The position numbers and the translations under genes were made by a program. From Aeriscardovia aeriphila (GTDB taxonomy: Bacteria > Actinomycetota > Actinomycetes > Actinomycetales > Bifidobacteriaceae), in the NCBI GenBank assembly GCA_949290445.1, contig CASERW010000003.1:1-64000 (forward strand): a stretch of 64,000 nt of DNA. The letters run 5' to 3'. Positions within the stretch are counted from its first letter, which is position 1; each line of letters starts with the position of its first letter. Below, piece by piece: positions 43,271 through 52,191 of this stretch. A model generated the notes under the pieces. That model saw only the letters and a program-made list of their open reading frames with translations. It made no database searches and was not told the origin of the DNA.

Positions 43271-45790
43271 TTACTGTTGGACGATTTTAGCCTCTTGTTT
43301 CTCGTCTGAGTCAGTTCCATTCTCTGCTGGAATAACTGTCACTTTTTTCGCATCGAAAAGTGCGCCTACTTGTTCGATGCTCAAGGTTTGATGCTGTGTC
43401 AGCTGTTCGTCATCGCGAGAGTAGACATCTTCTTCCGGTGCTACCTCAGGTGTTGACGGCGCTGAACTTTGCGTTGCAGCAGCAGCAGCTGTAGGCGTTT
43501 GCGCGCTCAGCGGCAGCGACGTCACACCTTGGCTCAGGCCTGGCATTTGTGCGCGCTGAGGCTGAGCTGCTGGTGCAGGCTGCTCCGGCTGCGGTTGCTC
43601 AGCAGCGTTTGCTGCAGGTGCTGTTTGCTGCTCAGAAGTGTTGTTTTCCCAAGAAGAGCGCGCTTCAGCGGTTGCTTGAGCTTGCTGAGCGGCTTGCGCT
43701 TCTTGAGCTTTACGCTGCTTTTCTGCCTGCTGTTGCAACAGCTCTGCACGCGAAGGCTGGTTTGCCCATGGGTCCGTTTTATCGTCAGGAGAAGGAACAG
43801 CTACCTTCTTGTGGTGGCGAGGGTGAGAATCGTCGGAAGAATCACCTTGCGATGAATCATCCGATTTTTCTGAACCTTGTGCCTTCTCTTCAGAGCCGCT
43901 CTCCCCTTCATGTTCTCGTGCAGTAGGGGTTTGCTGGCGAGTAGACTTCAACGCATTACTCGCTTGAAGTTGGCTTGCCGTCATGAGCTGGAAGCCGCCA
44001 TTTTCTCCTGCTTTGTTCTGTCCCATCAGAGCAATTTGCAGTTTGATCCTCTTCTGCTCTTCCACCGGCAAGCTGGAAACTGGCTTGACGGCTTCGCCGT
44101 TAGCAGCTGCACCTGCTGGGCGAATGAAAGTGTTCGCTCCGAAGATGCTTTGAATGTGCTTTTGGAAGGAGACCGGAACCTTTTCACTGCCTACCACGCC
44201 CAGGGAGAAGGCATGCTGGGACAGTGGGGTGTCGAAGGTGAGGATGACGAAGCGGCGAGCCTTCACGTTTTGGAAGTCCACATGAGGGATCGTCGTTTCA
44301 TTCACCCACTTCTTCAAATCCTCAGGAACAGTAGTGATAGCTTTCTTCCACAGCTCTTGTGGAGGTTCATTGCTCATCACTGCTGATCGTGGTTGTGCTT
44401 GCGAAGCAGGTTGTGATTGCGAAGCAGGTTGTGCTTGCGCAGCTGGTTGGGCTTGAGCTGCAGGAGCAGGCTGGACTTGCTGCACCGGCTGTTGTGGCTG
44501 AACAGGCTGAGCTTGCTGAACAGGCTGCTGTTGCACCTGAGCTTGCTGTGCGGCAACCTGAGGCTGGAAACCACGGGTCGGCTGTGCAGCAGTCTGCGGC
44601 GCGAAATGCGGCGTAGAAACAACAGGAGCGCTCGTCACAGGTCCCGAAGCAGGCTGCGAGGAAGGTGCAGAAGCAGCATTCTGAGAAGAGCGAATTTCCA
44701 GCAATTGCGCAATCAGCAATTCCAAGCGCATACGCGGCGAAACCGCACCGGCCATCGTTGCCAAAGCCTCGTTAATCTGGTCTGCCAATCTGGTGAGCTG
44801 AGCCAAGCCTAAAGCATGAGCCTGCCTCTTTAACTCGTCAGCATTTTCCTGACGCTCTTCCTCTCCCAAACTGGCCACAGCTTGAGGACCAGCAATGCTG
44901 AGCACCAGAAGGTCACGCATATACGCGAGAAGGTCTTCCACAAAGCGGCGAGGCTCAAAACCACCCACCACCACTTTTTCAACCGTGGAATACAAAGCGT
45001 TACCATCACGCGAGATCAACGCATCAACTGTGCCGGAAATCAGTTCGGCAGGGGTGAAGCCCAACAGCATCGAAGCATCGGCCAAACGCATAACGCCCGA
45101 ATCGGAACCCACCATCAGCTGGTCCAACACGGAAAGCGTATCGCGCACAGAACCACCGCCGGCTCGCATCGCCAGCTCCAAAACACCCGGTTCTGGTTTC
45201 ATATGCTCTTTCTCGCACACGTCCTTCAAGAACGGGCCCATAATTTCCGGCGGAACCAGGCGGAAGGGATAATGGTGAGTGCGCGAACGAATAGTCGACA
45301 GAACCTTTTCCGGCTCAGTCGTTGCAAAGATGAAGATGACGTGCTCCGGCGGCTCTTCCACAATCTTGAGCAAAGCATTGAAGCCTTGCGGAGTGATCAT
45401 GTGAGCCTCATCGAAGATGAAGATCTTATAGCGGTCGCGAGTAGGAGCAAACTGGGCGCGCTCACGAATCTGACGAGCATCCTCCACCGAATTATGGGAA
45501 GCAGCGTCAATCTCCACCACATCGATAGAACCTTGACCGCCGGCAGCGAGTTCCTTGCAACTCTCACATTCTCCACACGGATGAGAAGTAGGCCCTTTCG
45601 CACAGTTGATGCAGCGAGCGAGAATACGCGCAGTACTCGTCTTACCGCATCCGCGAGGCCCAGAGAACAGGTAAGCCTGGATGAGCTTGCCATTGTCCAA
45701 AGCGCGGCGAAGTGGCACGGTCACTTGGTCCTGACCGATCACTCCATCCAAGGTATCCGGACGATAGCGCCTATACAGTGCTAATGCCAT
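43271..45790 (-). CDS. dnaX: DNA polymerase III subunit gamma/tau
   Basis: Clamp-loader ATPase of 839 aa. Start MALALYRRYRPDTLDGVIGQ; Walker A FSGPRGCGKTSTARIL; zinc Cys cluster CINCAKGPTSHPCGECESC; Walker B FIFDEAHMI; sensor ATTEPEKV. The C-terminal half is unusually rich in Gln, Ala and Pro with near-repeats (QPVQPQQPVQQVQP, AQPAAQAQPASQSQPASQAQ). The start at 45790 has GGAGGGAAT before it. No sign of a programmed frameshift was found, though long Gln codon runs make slippage hard to exclude. Confidence 0.95.
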   Translation of the reverse strand: MALALYRRYRPDTLDGVIGQDQVTVPLRRALDNGKLIQAYLFSGPRGCGKTSTARILARCINCAKGPTSHPCGECESCKELAAGGQGSIDVVEIDAASHNSVEDARQIRERAQFAPTRDRYKIFIFDEAHMITPQGFNALLKIVEEPPEHVIFIFATTEPEKVLSTIRSRTHHYPFRLVPPEIMGPFLKDVCEKEHMKPEPGVLELAMRAGGGSVRDTLSVLDQLMVGSDSGVMRLADASMLLGFTPAELISGTVDALISRDGNALYSTVEKVVVGGFEPRRFVEDLLAYMRDLLVLSIAGPQAVASLGEEERQENADELKRQAHALGLAQLTRLADQINEALATMAGAVSPRMRLELLIAQLLEIRSSQNAASAPSSQPASGPVTSAPVVSTPHFAPQTAAQPTRGFQPQVAAQQAQVQQQPVQQAQPVQPQQPVQQVQPAPAAQAQPAAQAQPASQSQPASQAQPRSAVMSNEPPQELWKKAITTVPEDLKKWVNETTIPHVDFQNVKARRFVILTFDTPLSQHAFSLGVVGSEKVPVSFQKHIQSIFGANTFIRPAGAAANGEAVKPVSSLPVEEQKRIKLQIALMGQNKAGENGGFQLMTASQLQASNALKSTRQQTPTAREHEGESGSEEKAQGSEKSDDSSQGDSSDDSHPRHHKKVAVPSPDDKTDPWANQPSRAELLQQQAEKQRKAQEAQAAQQAQATAEARSSWENNTSEQQTAPAANAAEQPQPEQPAPAAQPQRAQMPGLSQGVTSLPLSAQTPTAAAAATQSSAPSTPEVAPEEDVYSRDDEQLTQHQTLSIEQVGALFDAKKVTVIPAENGTDSDEKQEAKIVQQ

Positions 45791-45998
45791 ATTCCCTCCC
45801 TCTGCTCGGACGATGAGCTGTTTTACCTTCAACGATAGTGGACGCCCGCTATCAGCTTAAACCAGCGTGGCATTCGTAAAAACATTGAATTTTCGCCATT
45901 CTTCTTCCCCAATTCTCCCCGTTTTTGAAAAGAGATAAACTAAGGCGAATAGATATCCTTCGCGATTGAAACTCTCTTCTGAGTCACCTCAGGAAGCT

Positions 45999-46014
45999 GT
46001 TTCAACGCAGAAAC
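45999..46014. promoter_or_regulatory. Inverted repeat before the LacI-type gene, possible operator
   Basis: GTTTC and GAAAC pair around AACGCA, directly upstream of the ribosome site of the regulator gene. Autoregulation is possible but the centre is not a typical LacI CG. Confidence 0.3.
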
Positions 46015-46030
46015 ATGACGGGGAGGCTGC

Positions 46031-47098
46031 ATGCCAAGTCATCACGTGCCCACACTTCACGACGTCGCACGGCAAGCAGGAGTCTCCGTATCTACGGTTT
46101 CCAACTATCTGCGCGATTACCCTTATATGAGCGAGAAAACTCGCGATCGCATTGCCAACGCTATTAACCACTTGGGTTATGTGCGTAACGAGCAGGCCAG
46201 TAGCTTGCGCTCCGGCAAAACACACAACATCACCTTGTGCGTTCCTGACCTTCGCCAGCCGTATTTTGGCCGTATTGCAGAGCAGATCATGACAGCCGCT
46301 CGTTATCGCGGTTATTCCGTCATCGTTAAGTCGTCGGCGTATTCGCGTCGCGAAGAGCTGGAAGTGCTCTCGCAGATGGGCTCTCACGCTTCTGATGGCT
46401 TGATTTTCAACCCGGTTGCTATGACGGAGGCGGATGTTCGCGCTTTTGCTGGCGATTATCCGTTGGTCATTTTGGGTGAGCGCATCTTCACCGCTCCGGC
46501 TCCTCATATTGAGATTGACAATACGGGTGGGGCACGTGCGATGGTGAGGCATCTTCTTGCCAGTGGCAGGCGCAAGATCGCTATTCTTGGCGGCTCTTTG
46601 GAGAAGCAAGCTACCTCTTCGCGTTCGTTGCGAACTCAGGGTTTTCTCGATGAGATGCACGCTCAAGGGGTGAGCGTTGATCCTTCGTTGATCATCCCTT
46701 GCGATAGTTGGACACTGTCGGAAGGTTTGTGTGCGACGAAGGAGCTTTTCGAGTCGGGAGCGCGCCCCGATGCCATTTTTGCTCTCAATGATCCTCTGGC
46801 TATTGGCGCGATGAGTGAGTTGAAGGTGATGGGAGTTTCTATTCCTGACGACGTTCATGTCGTCGGTTTCGATAACTCGGATGATTCTGAATATTTCAAC
46901 CCTACTCTCACGACGGTGGACCCTCATTCTCAAGAGATTGCCACGAGAGCCGTTGATTCATTGATCTCGCAAGTGTATTCAGGTGTTCGCGCTCCCCATC
47001 GTCACGAGGTTGTGGAAAGCTCGCTTGTTTTCCGTGAGTCTTCCCCGGCAACTGATGCGGAAATGACGGATCAGCAAGCTACGGCGGGCAAGGCATAA
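46031..47098 (+). CDS. LacI family transcriptional regulator
   Basis: 355 aa. N-terminal helix-turn-helix TLHDVARQAGVSVSTVSNYL with hinge region; then a periplasmic-binding-protein-like sensor domain (DGLIFNPVAM, AIFALNDPLAIGAMSELK, VHVVGFDNSDDSEYFNPTLT, TTVDPHSQEIATRAVD). GGGGAGG precedes the ATG. No sugar gene lies beside it, so the regulon is unknown. Its 3' end overlaps the convergent Tad-like gene by 20 bases. Confidence 0.94.
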   Translation: MPSHHVPTLHDVARQAGVSVSTVSNYLRDYPYMSEKTRDRIANAINHLGYVRNEQASSLRSGKTHNITLCVPDLRQPYFGRIAEQIMTAARYRGYSVIVKSSAYSRREELEVLSQMGSHASDGLIFNPVAMTEADVRAFAGDYPLVILGERIFTAPAPHIEIDNTGGARAMVRHLLASGRRKIAILGGSLEKQATSSRSLRTQGFLDEMHAQGVSVDPSLIIPCDSWTLSEGLCATKELFESGARPDAIFALNDPLAIGAMSELKVMGVSIPDDVHVVGFDNSDDSEYFNPTLTTVDPHSQEIATRAVDSLISQVYSGVRAPHRHEVVESSLVFRESSPATDAEMTDQQATAGKA

Positions 47099-47531
47099 TT
47101 CCCGCGACGGCGTGAACGCTGAAGTGTAATCCCATCACGGTAATTTTCACCGTGATACTGCTTCTCTCCTCTCCTGCAGCGCAATCTTGCACGCTCAGGC
47201 TCGAACGGCTTTCTTTCCAGCTGGCGATATAGCTGTTCACGGCAGAACATGCGCTGTTGCTCGCATGCACGCTTGCAGTGGTAACTTGTTGTTGCGCGTG
47301 TGCAGTGCGGGCGAGAGCGAGTGCGGAGACGTTTGCCATGCCTTGAGCTTGGCGAAGTGTTGCAATCACGCTGCCGACCATGCCTACGCCGACCATCATC
47401 AGGACGCAGCTGATAATCAGTGCTATGCCGACCACTGTTCCTGAGCCGCGGTCAGTGGCGTGAAGGAGACGGGAAATGCTTGTCGTGACTTTCTGCGGCT
47501 CGCTTGCAGCTTGATAATCGAGGTGTTTCAT
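47079..47531 (-). CDS. TadE/TadG-like secretion-neighbourhood protein
   Basis: 150 aa. One hydrophobic helix near residues 33-56 (GSGTVVGIALIISCVLMMVG) preceded by a basic stretch, then an Ala/Gln-rich helix, as in TadE-like proteins at the end of actinobacterial Tad loci. Cys pair in the mature part (SNSACSAV, SVQDCAAG). AAGGAGGTGAC precedes the ATG. Last gene of the Tad locus on the minus strand. Exact role (minor pilin or envelope protein) unproven. Confidence 0.72.
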   Translation of the reverse strand: MKHLDYQAASEPQKVTTSISRLLHATDRGSGTVVGIALIISCVLMMVGVGMVGSVIATLRQAQGMANVSALALARTAHAQQQVTTASVHASNSACSAVNSYIASWKESRSSLSVQDCAAGEERSSITVKITVMGLHFSVHAVAGIMPCPP

Positions 47532-47544
47532 GTCACCTCCTTCC

Positions 47545-47671
47545 TGAGTTGTGTTGCTGGTTGAGATTGACCATTGTTGATTGTCACCGGCTGTTGCTGG
47601 CTGTTGTTGACTGTTCTTGACTGTTACTGGTTGTTGTCAGCTTTCGTTGAATGTTTCTGACTGTTCTTTGC
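47545..47671. repeat. Degenerate TGTTGCTGG/TGTTGACTG repeats
   Basis: The gap between the two TadE-like genes is filled with imperfect 9-11 base units such as GGCTGTTGCTGGCTGTTGTT, GACTGTTCTTGACTGTTACT and GGTTGTTGTCAG. No coding sense. Confidence 0.6.
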
Positions 47672-48061
47672 TTACTGGCTGGGCAAGGCGAGAGCATGAC
47701 CTTCCACCGAGAAAGGCAGAAGTTGCAAGGGGCCTTGGCCAATAGGGCAGATCACACTGATCGAGGTTGAACCGTCGGAAAGCTCGCGAAATGTTGTGCT
47801 TGCTGTTCCTACCGAGCGAGTGATTGCCTGGCGGGCGGCTTGAGAATCGTCATCTTGAGTGAGAACCCAGGCCGCTTTGTTCGCAGCATCCTGGCAGGTC
47901 ACGCGCCTGGCACTGGCCGCACCTAACGCGATTATCAGGCCGATGAGAATAGCGATAGCTGGCAGCAGGACTGCAAATTCAGCGGTTACTGACCCGCGGT
48001 CATACCGCTCAAGGCTGACTGTGCTACCCCGCGTACGAGCGTTACCCTGCTTGTAAAGCAT
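47672..48061 (-). CDS. TadE-like pilin-related protein
   Basis: 129 aa. A basic N-terminus is followed by DRGSVTAEFAVLLPAIAILI, the TadE/pilin processing pattern (Gly, then Ser-Val-Thr-Ala-Glu-Phe with Glu at +5) and one hydrophobic helix. The mature part holds two Cys (VTCQDAANKA, SVICPIGQG). Probably a minor pilin processed by a Tad prepilin peptidase encoded elsewhere. Start overlaps the end of the preceding Flp-like gene by 20 bases. Confidence 0.82.
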   Translation of the reverse strand: MLYKQGNARTRGSTVSLERYDRGSVTAEFAVLLPAIAILIGLIIALGAASARRVTCQDAANKAAWVLTQDDDSQAARQAITRSVGTASTTFRELSDGSTSISVICPIGQGPLQLLPFSVEGHALALPSQ

Positions 48062-48275
48062 TTTTCACCATCTCACTGAGAATGTTTTTAATCGCGTCCG
48101 ATTTGAGCACGAGCAACAGGATCCCTGCGAAACCGGTCGCTGCGACCAAAACAATGACGTATTCGGCTGTCATACTGCCCTGATCACGAGCAGTGATAAT
48201 CTCCTGAAACTCATGAGATGTGCGAAGAAAAGCTTCGTCACAATGGCGCGTGAGAGCGGATATTACTTTTTTCAT
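48042..48275 (-). CDS. Flp-like major pilin (DUF4244 type)
   Basis: 77 aa. The cleavage pattern DQGSMTAEYVIVLVAATGFA has Glu at +5 after Gly, followed by a hydrophobic helix (VIVLVAATGFAGILLLVL) and a short polar end, as in actinobacterial DUF4244 pilins of Tad loci. ATG 48275 with AAAGGACAATC upstream is preferred; the longer frame has no support. Lies between the TadBC and TadE genes. Confidence 0.82.
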   Translation of the reverse strand: MKKVISALTRHCDEAFLRTSHEFQEIITARDQGSMTAEYVIVLVAATGFAGILLLVLKSDAIKNILSEMVKNALQAG

Positions 48276-48388
48276 GATTGTCCTTTCTGTTGAATGAGTT
48301 TGGGGTGAGCGCCGGGCAATGCACTTGTCACATGCACTGCTGAAACGCTGCAGAACAAGAGTCCAGCAGCAACGCCTGCCCCTCACGG

Positions 48389-49660
48389 TTAGAGAACTCC
48401 TGCAAATGCAGCGATTGTAGGGATGATAACCAGCACGATAAATGCTGGGAGAAAACACAAGCCGATGGGCAAGAGGAGGTGGAGGGAAAGGTTGACTGAG
48501 TTGAGGTCAATCTGCTCCTTGACCTTCTGTTCCATAGCGCGCGAAAGCCTAGCGAAACGATGGACGCACGGTTCTCCGCGAATCCATGCACCTTCGCTCG
48601 TCTGCTGGAAGCGGCGCATCATGCTCTCCTCAGTGACGAAACAACAGGCAGCATTCCACGCCATTTTCCACGGGCATCCGCGTTGTAAGAACAGCCCCAG
48701 TTCGCGCAAAGGTTGAGCGCGAGCAGTGTGCCCGACGACGCTGAATGCTGCGGGAAGTGGCAGGCCGGCTTGTAAGCACAGGCGGATGAACTCAGCCAGC
48801 AGCGCAGCATCGGTGAGCCGCGTCATATCAAGGCTTTTCGCAGGTCTCGTCAGCGCTTTCCACCGCCTGGTCTGCCTGTTGTCCCCATGCATGCGAGTAG
48901 GCACTGCGATAGCTGTTGGCTGGAAGAAGTCAGCCACGACTTTTCGCATCCACGCTCTACCGAGCATCATCAGCCCGGTCCCGGTAAGAGCACAGATCAG
49001 GCCCGGAAGGCTGAGGTAGAACAGCAGTGGATTTGCACCGATTCCACCCGTGGTGAGCAGCACCGCGAAAGGCAGAATGAGGAAAAGCTTGATGGTGGCT
49101 TGCGGTAAGGCTTGGGCTTGCTTGAGCTTTTCCCTGCTTCTCTGCTCCAGATTTTCACTGCGCTCTAGGGCTTCCAGGCCTGCAGCTGCAGGTACTCCGC
49201 TATTTTCGCACAAGTCGAGAAGCATGAGAATATGAGCCGCACAATCGCGGTATTCTTCCACACTTTCTGTGCCGGAGCAGTAGGAGCAGATTGCTTCTTG
49301 CAACCATGTTTGAGGGATGCAATGGGCTGGCGGGTGCTGCCCTAAAGCTTGAAATAGTGCTTCACGCAGCGTGCAACCAGAAAGCAGGGAAGAGTGGATT
49401 TGCGAGCACAAATCACCAGGAGTTCGCTCCATGGGCACGGCTGCTCGCGCGCGCAGGTTTACTTGTTGCGCTACTTGCTTTGCGCTGGAAACGAGCGCGT
49501 GGATAGCGCGCAAACGCAGTGTTTTCGGCACAAACTGAGCTGCGGTTGAGTCAGCAGCAGAAGTAGAGGCAAAAGAAGCCTTCGCGATGTGTACATTCGC
49601 GGTGTGCACGTGCACGGTGCACGCATGCGCACTGCTACCGCTGAGTTTAGGTATTCTCAT
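48389..49660 (-). CDS. Tad pilus assembly membrane protein, TadB-TadC fusion
   Basis: 423 aa. Two type II secretion F-like halves in one chain. First half: about residues 82-250 (CSQIHSSLLSGCTLREALFQ, LLDLCENSGVPAAAGLEALE) with two membrane helices (LFLILPFAVLLTTGG, LLFYLSLPGLICALTG). Second half: about 285-423 (LLAEFIRLCLQAGLPLPAAF, SRAMEQKVKEQIDLNS) with helices near the end (LSLHLLLPIGLCFLPAF). Usually these are separate tadB and tadC genes. Start at 49660 has AAGGAGAG upstream and overlaps the end of tadA by 14 bases. Confidence 0.8.
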   Translation of the reverse strand: MRIPKLSGSSAHACTVHVHTANVHIAKASFASTSAADSTAAQFVPKTLRLRAIHALVSSAKQVAQQVNLRARAAVPMERTPGDLCSQIHSSLLSGCTLREALFQALGQHPPAHCIPQTWLQEAICSYCSGTESVEEYRDCAAHILMLLDLCENSGVPAAAGLEALERSENLEQRSREKLKQAQALPQATIKLFLILPFAVLLTTGGIGANPLLFYLSLPGLICALTGTGLMMLGRAWMRKVVADFFQPTAIAVPTRMHGDNRQTRRWKALTRPAKSLDMTRLTDAALLAEFIRLCLQAGLPLPAAFSVVGHTARAQPLRELGLFLQRGCPWKMAWNAACCFVTEESMMRRFQQTSEGAWIRGEPCVHRFARLSRAMEQKVKEQIDLNSVNLSLHLLLPIGLCFLPAFIVLVIIPTIAAFAGVL

Positions 49661-50774
49661 ATGTCACTCTCCTTTTCACTGCTGTCGGGTCGATGGCGTT
49701 CGCACCAGCAAGGTAACCGCTGAGCGAGCTGTACTGCTCGCTCGTTTTCTCACTCCAAATCGGCACTGCTTGAACAATGCCGTCAGGCGATAAACGCAGC
49801 CTGCCAATCTGGGAAATACGCCGTTTGCCTTTGCTTCTTTCCACATGGATTGCCATGTCAAAAGCGGCGCAACTGAGCAGCGAGGTTGTGCGAGGGTCGA
49901 GGCCTGCTAACTGGCCTAAAGCGACCAGGCGCAAGGCAAGATGTTGAATGTCGTCGGCATGGATGGTGACGAAACCTCCGCGGTGGCCCGTGTTAAAAGC
50001 CCTCAAGAGGTCAGCAATCTCCGCTCCTCGGCATTCGCCCAGAACGATGCGATCAGGCCGCATTCTCACCGTGGCGCGCACAAGCTGAGCTAAACTCACC
50101 TCTCCCTTGCCCTCAGAATTGGCGGGACGGGAAACTAAGCTCACGTAGTTTTCGCGGTGGGCTCCGCTCAGTTCCCGCACCTCTTCCACGCTGATAATCC
50201 GCTCGTTTGCGGGGCAGATTTGTAGTAGTGCGCGTACCAGTGTGGTTTTGCCAGTTCCTGTTCCTCCCGAGATGATGATTGTTGAACGTTTCATCACAGC
50301 GTCCCGGATCGCCTGCGCAACAGATTCTGAGCAGAAACCGCGCGCTATGAGCCCGTCAAGATCAATGTTTTCGCGCGGTGGAATGCGTATGGAGATACTC
50401 GCTCCACCCACGACGAGAGGTGCAAGAACTGCGTGCACGCGCAATCCACTGGTCGCGCAGGCATCCGCGATGGGTGAAGAGTCGTCGAGGCGCACTCCCA
50501 GTTGTGCGCACAGGTGGATTGCGTATTCGCGGACGAGTTGTGGGCTGGAGAAGGGGATGCGCACGTGCATTTTCTGCATTCCGTCACCGCAATCTGCCCA
50601 CACGGAACCGTCGGGAAGAACCGCGATATCAGTGATTTCTGGCCGAGCCGCGAGATCGCGCAGAGGGCCCAATTCGATGCCGTCGTCAGCACTCCCCGCG
50701 CTAGCCGTCCCGTAGCACAACTGATCACTGGCCGTTCCGCTGGCCTGTTCACCGTGCAATTCACTGCGCGGCAT
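49647..50774 (-). CDS. tadA: Tad pilus secretion ATPase TadA/CpaF type
   Basis: 375-aa hexameric ATPase that drives pilus assembly. Walker A ISGGTGTGKTTLVRAL, Asp-box region RIISVEEVREL, Walker B-type LGECRGAEIADLLRAFNTGH (with the His box GFVTIHADD). The start at 50774 has AGCAGG just before it and overlaps the CpaE-like gene by 14 bases; a longer frame to 51047 only shadows that gene. Coupled overlaps link all Tad genes. Confidence 0.93.
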   Translation of the reverse strand: MPRSELHGEQASGTASDQLCYGTASAGSADDGIELGPLRDLAARPEITDIAVLPDGSVWADCGDGMQKMHVRIPFSSPQLVREYAIHLCAQLGVRLDDSSPIADACATSGLRVHAVLAPLVVGGASISIRIPPRENIDLDGLIARGFCSESVAQAIRDAVMKRSTIIISGGTGTGKTTLVRALLQICPANERIISVEEVRELSGAHRENYVSLVSRPANSEGKGEVSLAQLVRATVRMRPDRIVLGECRGAEIADLLRAFNTGHRGGFVTIHADDIQHLALRLVALGQLAGLDPRTTSLLSCAAFDMAIHVERSKGKRRISQIGRLRLSPDGIVQAVPIWSEKTSEQYSSLSGYLAGANAIDPTAVKRRVTYENT

Positions 50775-51606
50775 CCTGCTCACCTGCCTTCTCCTCAACC
50801 AGCTCGCGGCGACGCACACCCTCGAGGAGCGCCTCAAGCACCGCGCACGCCATCTGTTGCAGGCGCGCTGAAGGGTGCAGCCCTGTTCCGCGCTGCATAT
50901 TTCTGGAAATCTTGGCCTCCCAATTGAGCTTCCCCAGGCAGGGCACAGCCAGCCATTCTTCGGCGTCCTTGACGTTGACTTGCGCGCTGCCGCCTCGAGG
51001 AGTACAGGCCACAAAGCCTGCTGGCGGGGAAAACTTCTCGTGCGCAAGCACCCCTCTCATCCGCGCGCAGGCCAGAATGCTGAGAGGCAGAAGCTCCACG
51101 CGCGTGATACTCACTCTCGCTTCATCGCCCGCATGACGCACCATCGCCGGAGCTTCATGCGCAGTTCCCGCATCGATGATCAGCACACTGAAAGCCCGCG
51201 TCAGCGCAGCATAAACAGCCTCTTTTTCCCAAGGGTTCTCGATAACCCCATTCCACGGGTCGGCAGAGAGGACGGCTACAGATTTCCACCGCGGCAGTTG
51301 CACCGCTAAAGCCTGATAATCTAGGGTTCCCAAGGGAGCTTCCAGCCCACTCCAGCGCAGGCCTTTCTCCTCCTCAATGCCAAGGAGCACATCAAGGCCT
51401 CCGTTGCGAGGGTCTCTGTCAACCAATGCGACAGAAGAAGTGAATTGCCGGGCAGCCAGGGCAAGCAAAGCCGCGAAAGTGCTCGTGCCTACTCCTCCGC
51501 AGGGAGAGGACACGAGTATGCACACCGTGTGCTGCGCTTCGTGAGGCGAAGCTGGTGGAGTTGTGGGCTGAGCATGAGCTCGCCAGAGAGGTTGCTGTGT
51601 TCGCAT
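50761..51606 (-). CDS. CpaE-like / septum-site-determining-like ATPase of the Tad locus
   Basis: 281 aa, ParA/MinD superfamily. The deviant Walker A SSPCGGVGTSTFAAL lacks the second signature Lys (Thr instead), as typical of CpaE proteins; the Walker B-like strand is FSVLIIDAGTA. Probably positions the Tad machinery. First gene of the minus-strand Tad operon, overlapping tadA. The C-terminus is charged (RRRELVEEKAGEQ). Confidence 0.88.
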   Translation of the reverse strand: MRTQQPLWRAHAQPTTPPASPHEAQHTVCILVSSPCGGVGTSTFAALLALAARQFTSSVALVDRDPRNGGLDVLLGIEEEKGLRWSGLEAPLGTLDYQALAVQLPRWKSVAVLSADPWNGVIENPWEKEAVYAALTRAFSVLIIDAGTAHEAPAMVRHAGDEARVSITRVELLPLSILACARMRGVLAHEKFSPPAGFVACTPRGGSAQVNVKDAEEWLAVPCLGKLNWEAKISRNMQRGTGLHPSARLQQMACAVLEALLEGVRRRELVEEKAGEQDAAQ

Positions 51607-51997
51607 GCCTTGAGTGTGACAGAGAAGAAAGGGGCGAACAGGAATTTCTTCAAACTGTGGATAACTTTGAAAACATGTGAAAACAGAAGGAAAACAGAAG
51701 GAAAACGTACGCTAGCCTTGAGCAGCACACTTAACACCATCTTACGCTCAAAGCAGGCTGGTAAGGAAAATACCTACCTACCTCACCCTTGAGCGTATTT
51801 TCCCGATCAGCTCGACAGGTCTTGAAAACCTTGCAATAATAGGGGTTACAAGGAAAAGTTCAGAGAGCAGAAACCCCACAAGTAGTAAACCTACGCGAAG
51901 GTTATTACGTTGGGCGGATTGAAAAAGAACACGAAACTTACCGCTACAACGATGGTGTTGTGGATTGAGCACTGCTCCATTAAGTAACTTCCTTGGA
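51607..51997. other. Long intergenic region before ppk, no recognised gene
   Basis: About 390 bases upstream of the terminator at 51998 hold no supported gene. AAAACAGAAGG is repeated in tandem near 51679-51705. Because a plus-strand terminator follows with no plus-strand gene before it, this region may encode a small RNA; no known RNA family (tmRNA, RNase P, SRP) was recognised. Confidence 0.4.
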
Positions 51998-52034
51998 GGG
52001 GAGGTTCCGAACTAGGCGGAACCTCCCCTTTTCC
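51998..52034 (+). terminator. Rho-independent terminator without an upstream gene
   Basis: GGGGAGGTTCCG and CGGAACCTCCCC form a perfect 12-bp stem with a seven-base loop, followed by TTTTCC. Confidence 0.85.
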
Positions 52035-52191
52035 ATGCTGAAAATCTTAAGAAATACCCTCACAACAAAAACGCGTACCTCAGCCACAAGCCCAGCAACA
52101 CCAAAAGCGCGAAAATAAGCCAAAAACCGGCGCGAAACCCGTTTCACAACACGAAACATAAATTGCCTGCCCATCTCCTACACTAGAAAGC

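Noticed and set aside
43271-45790. Programmed frameshift in dnaX
   Set aside because: No A6G or similar slippery run with a following stem was found in the region where it would be expected.
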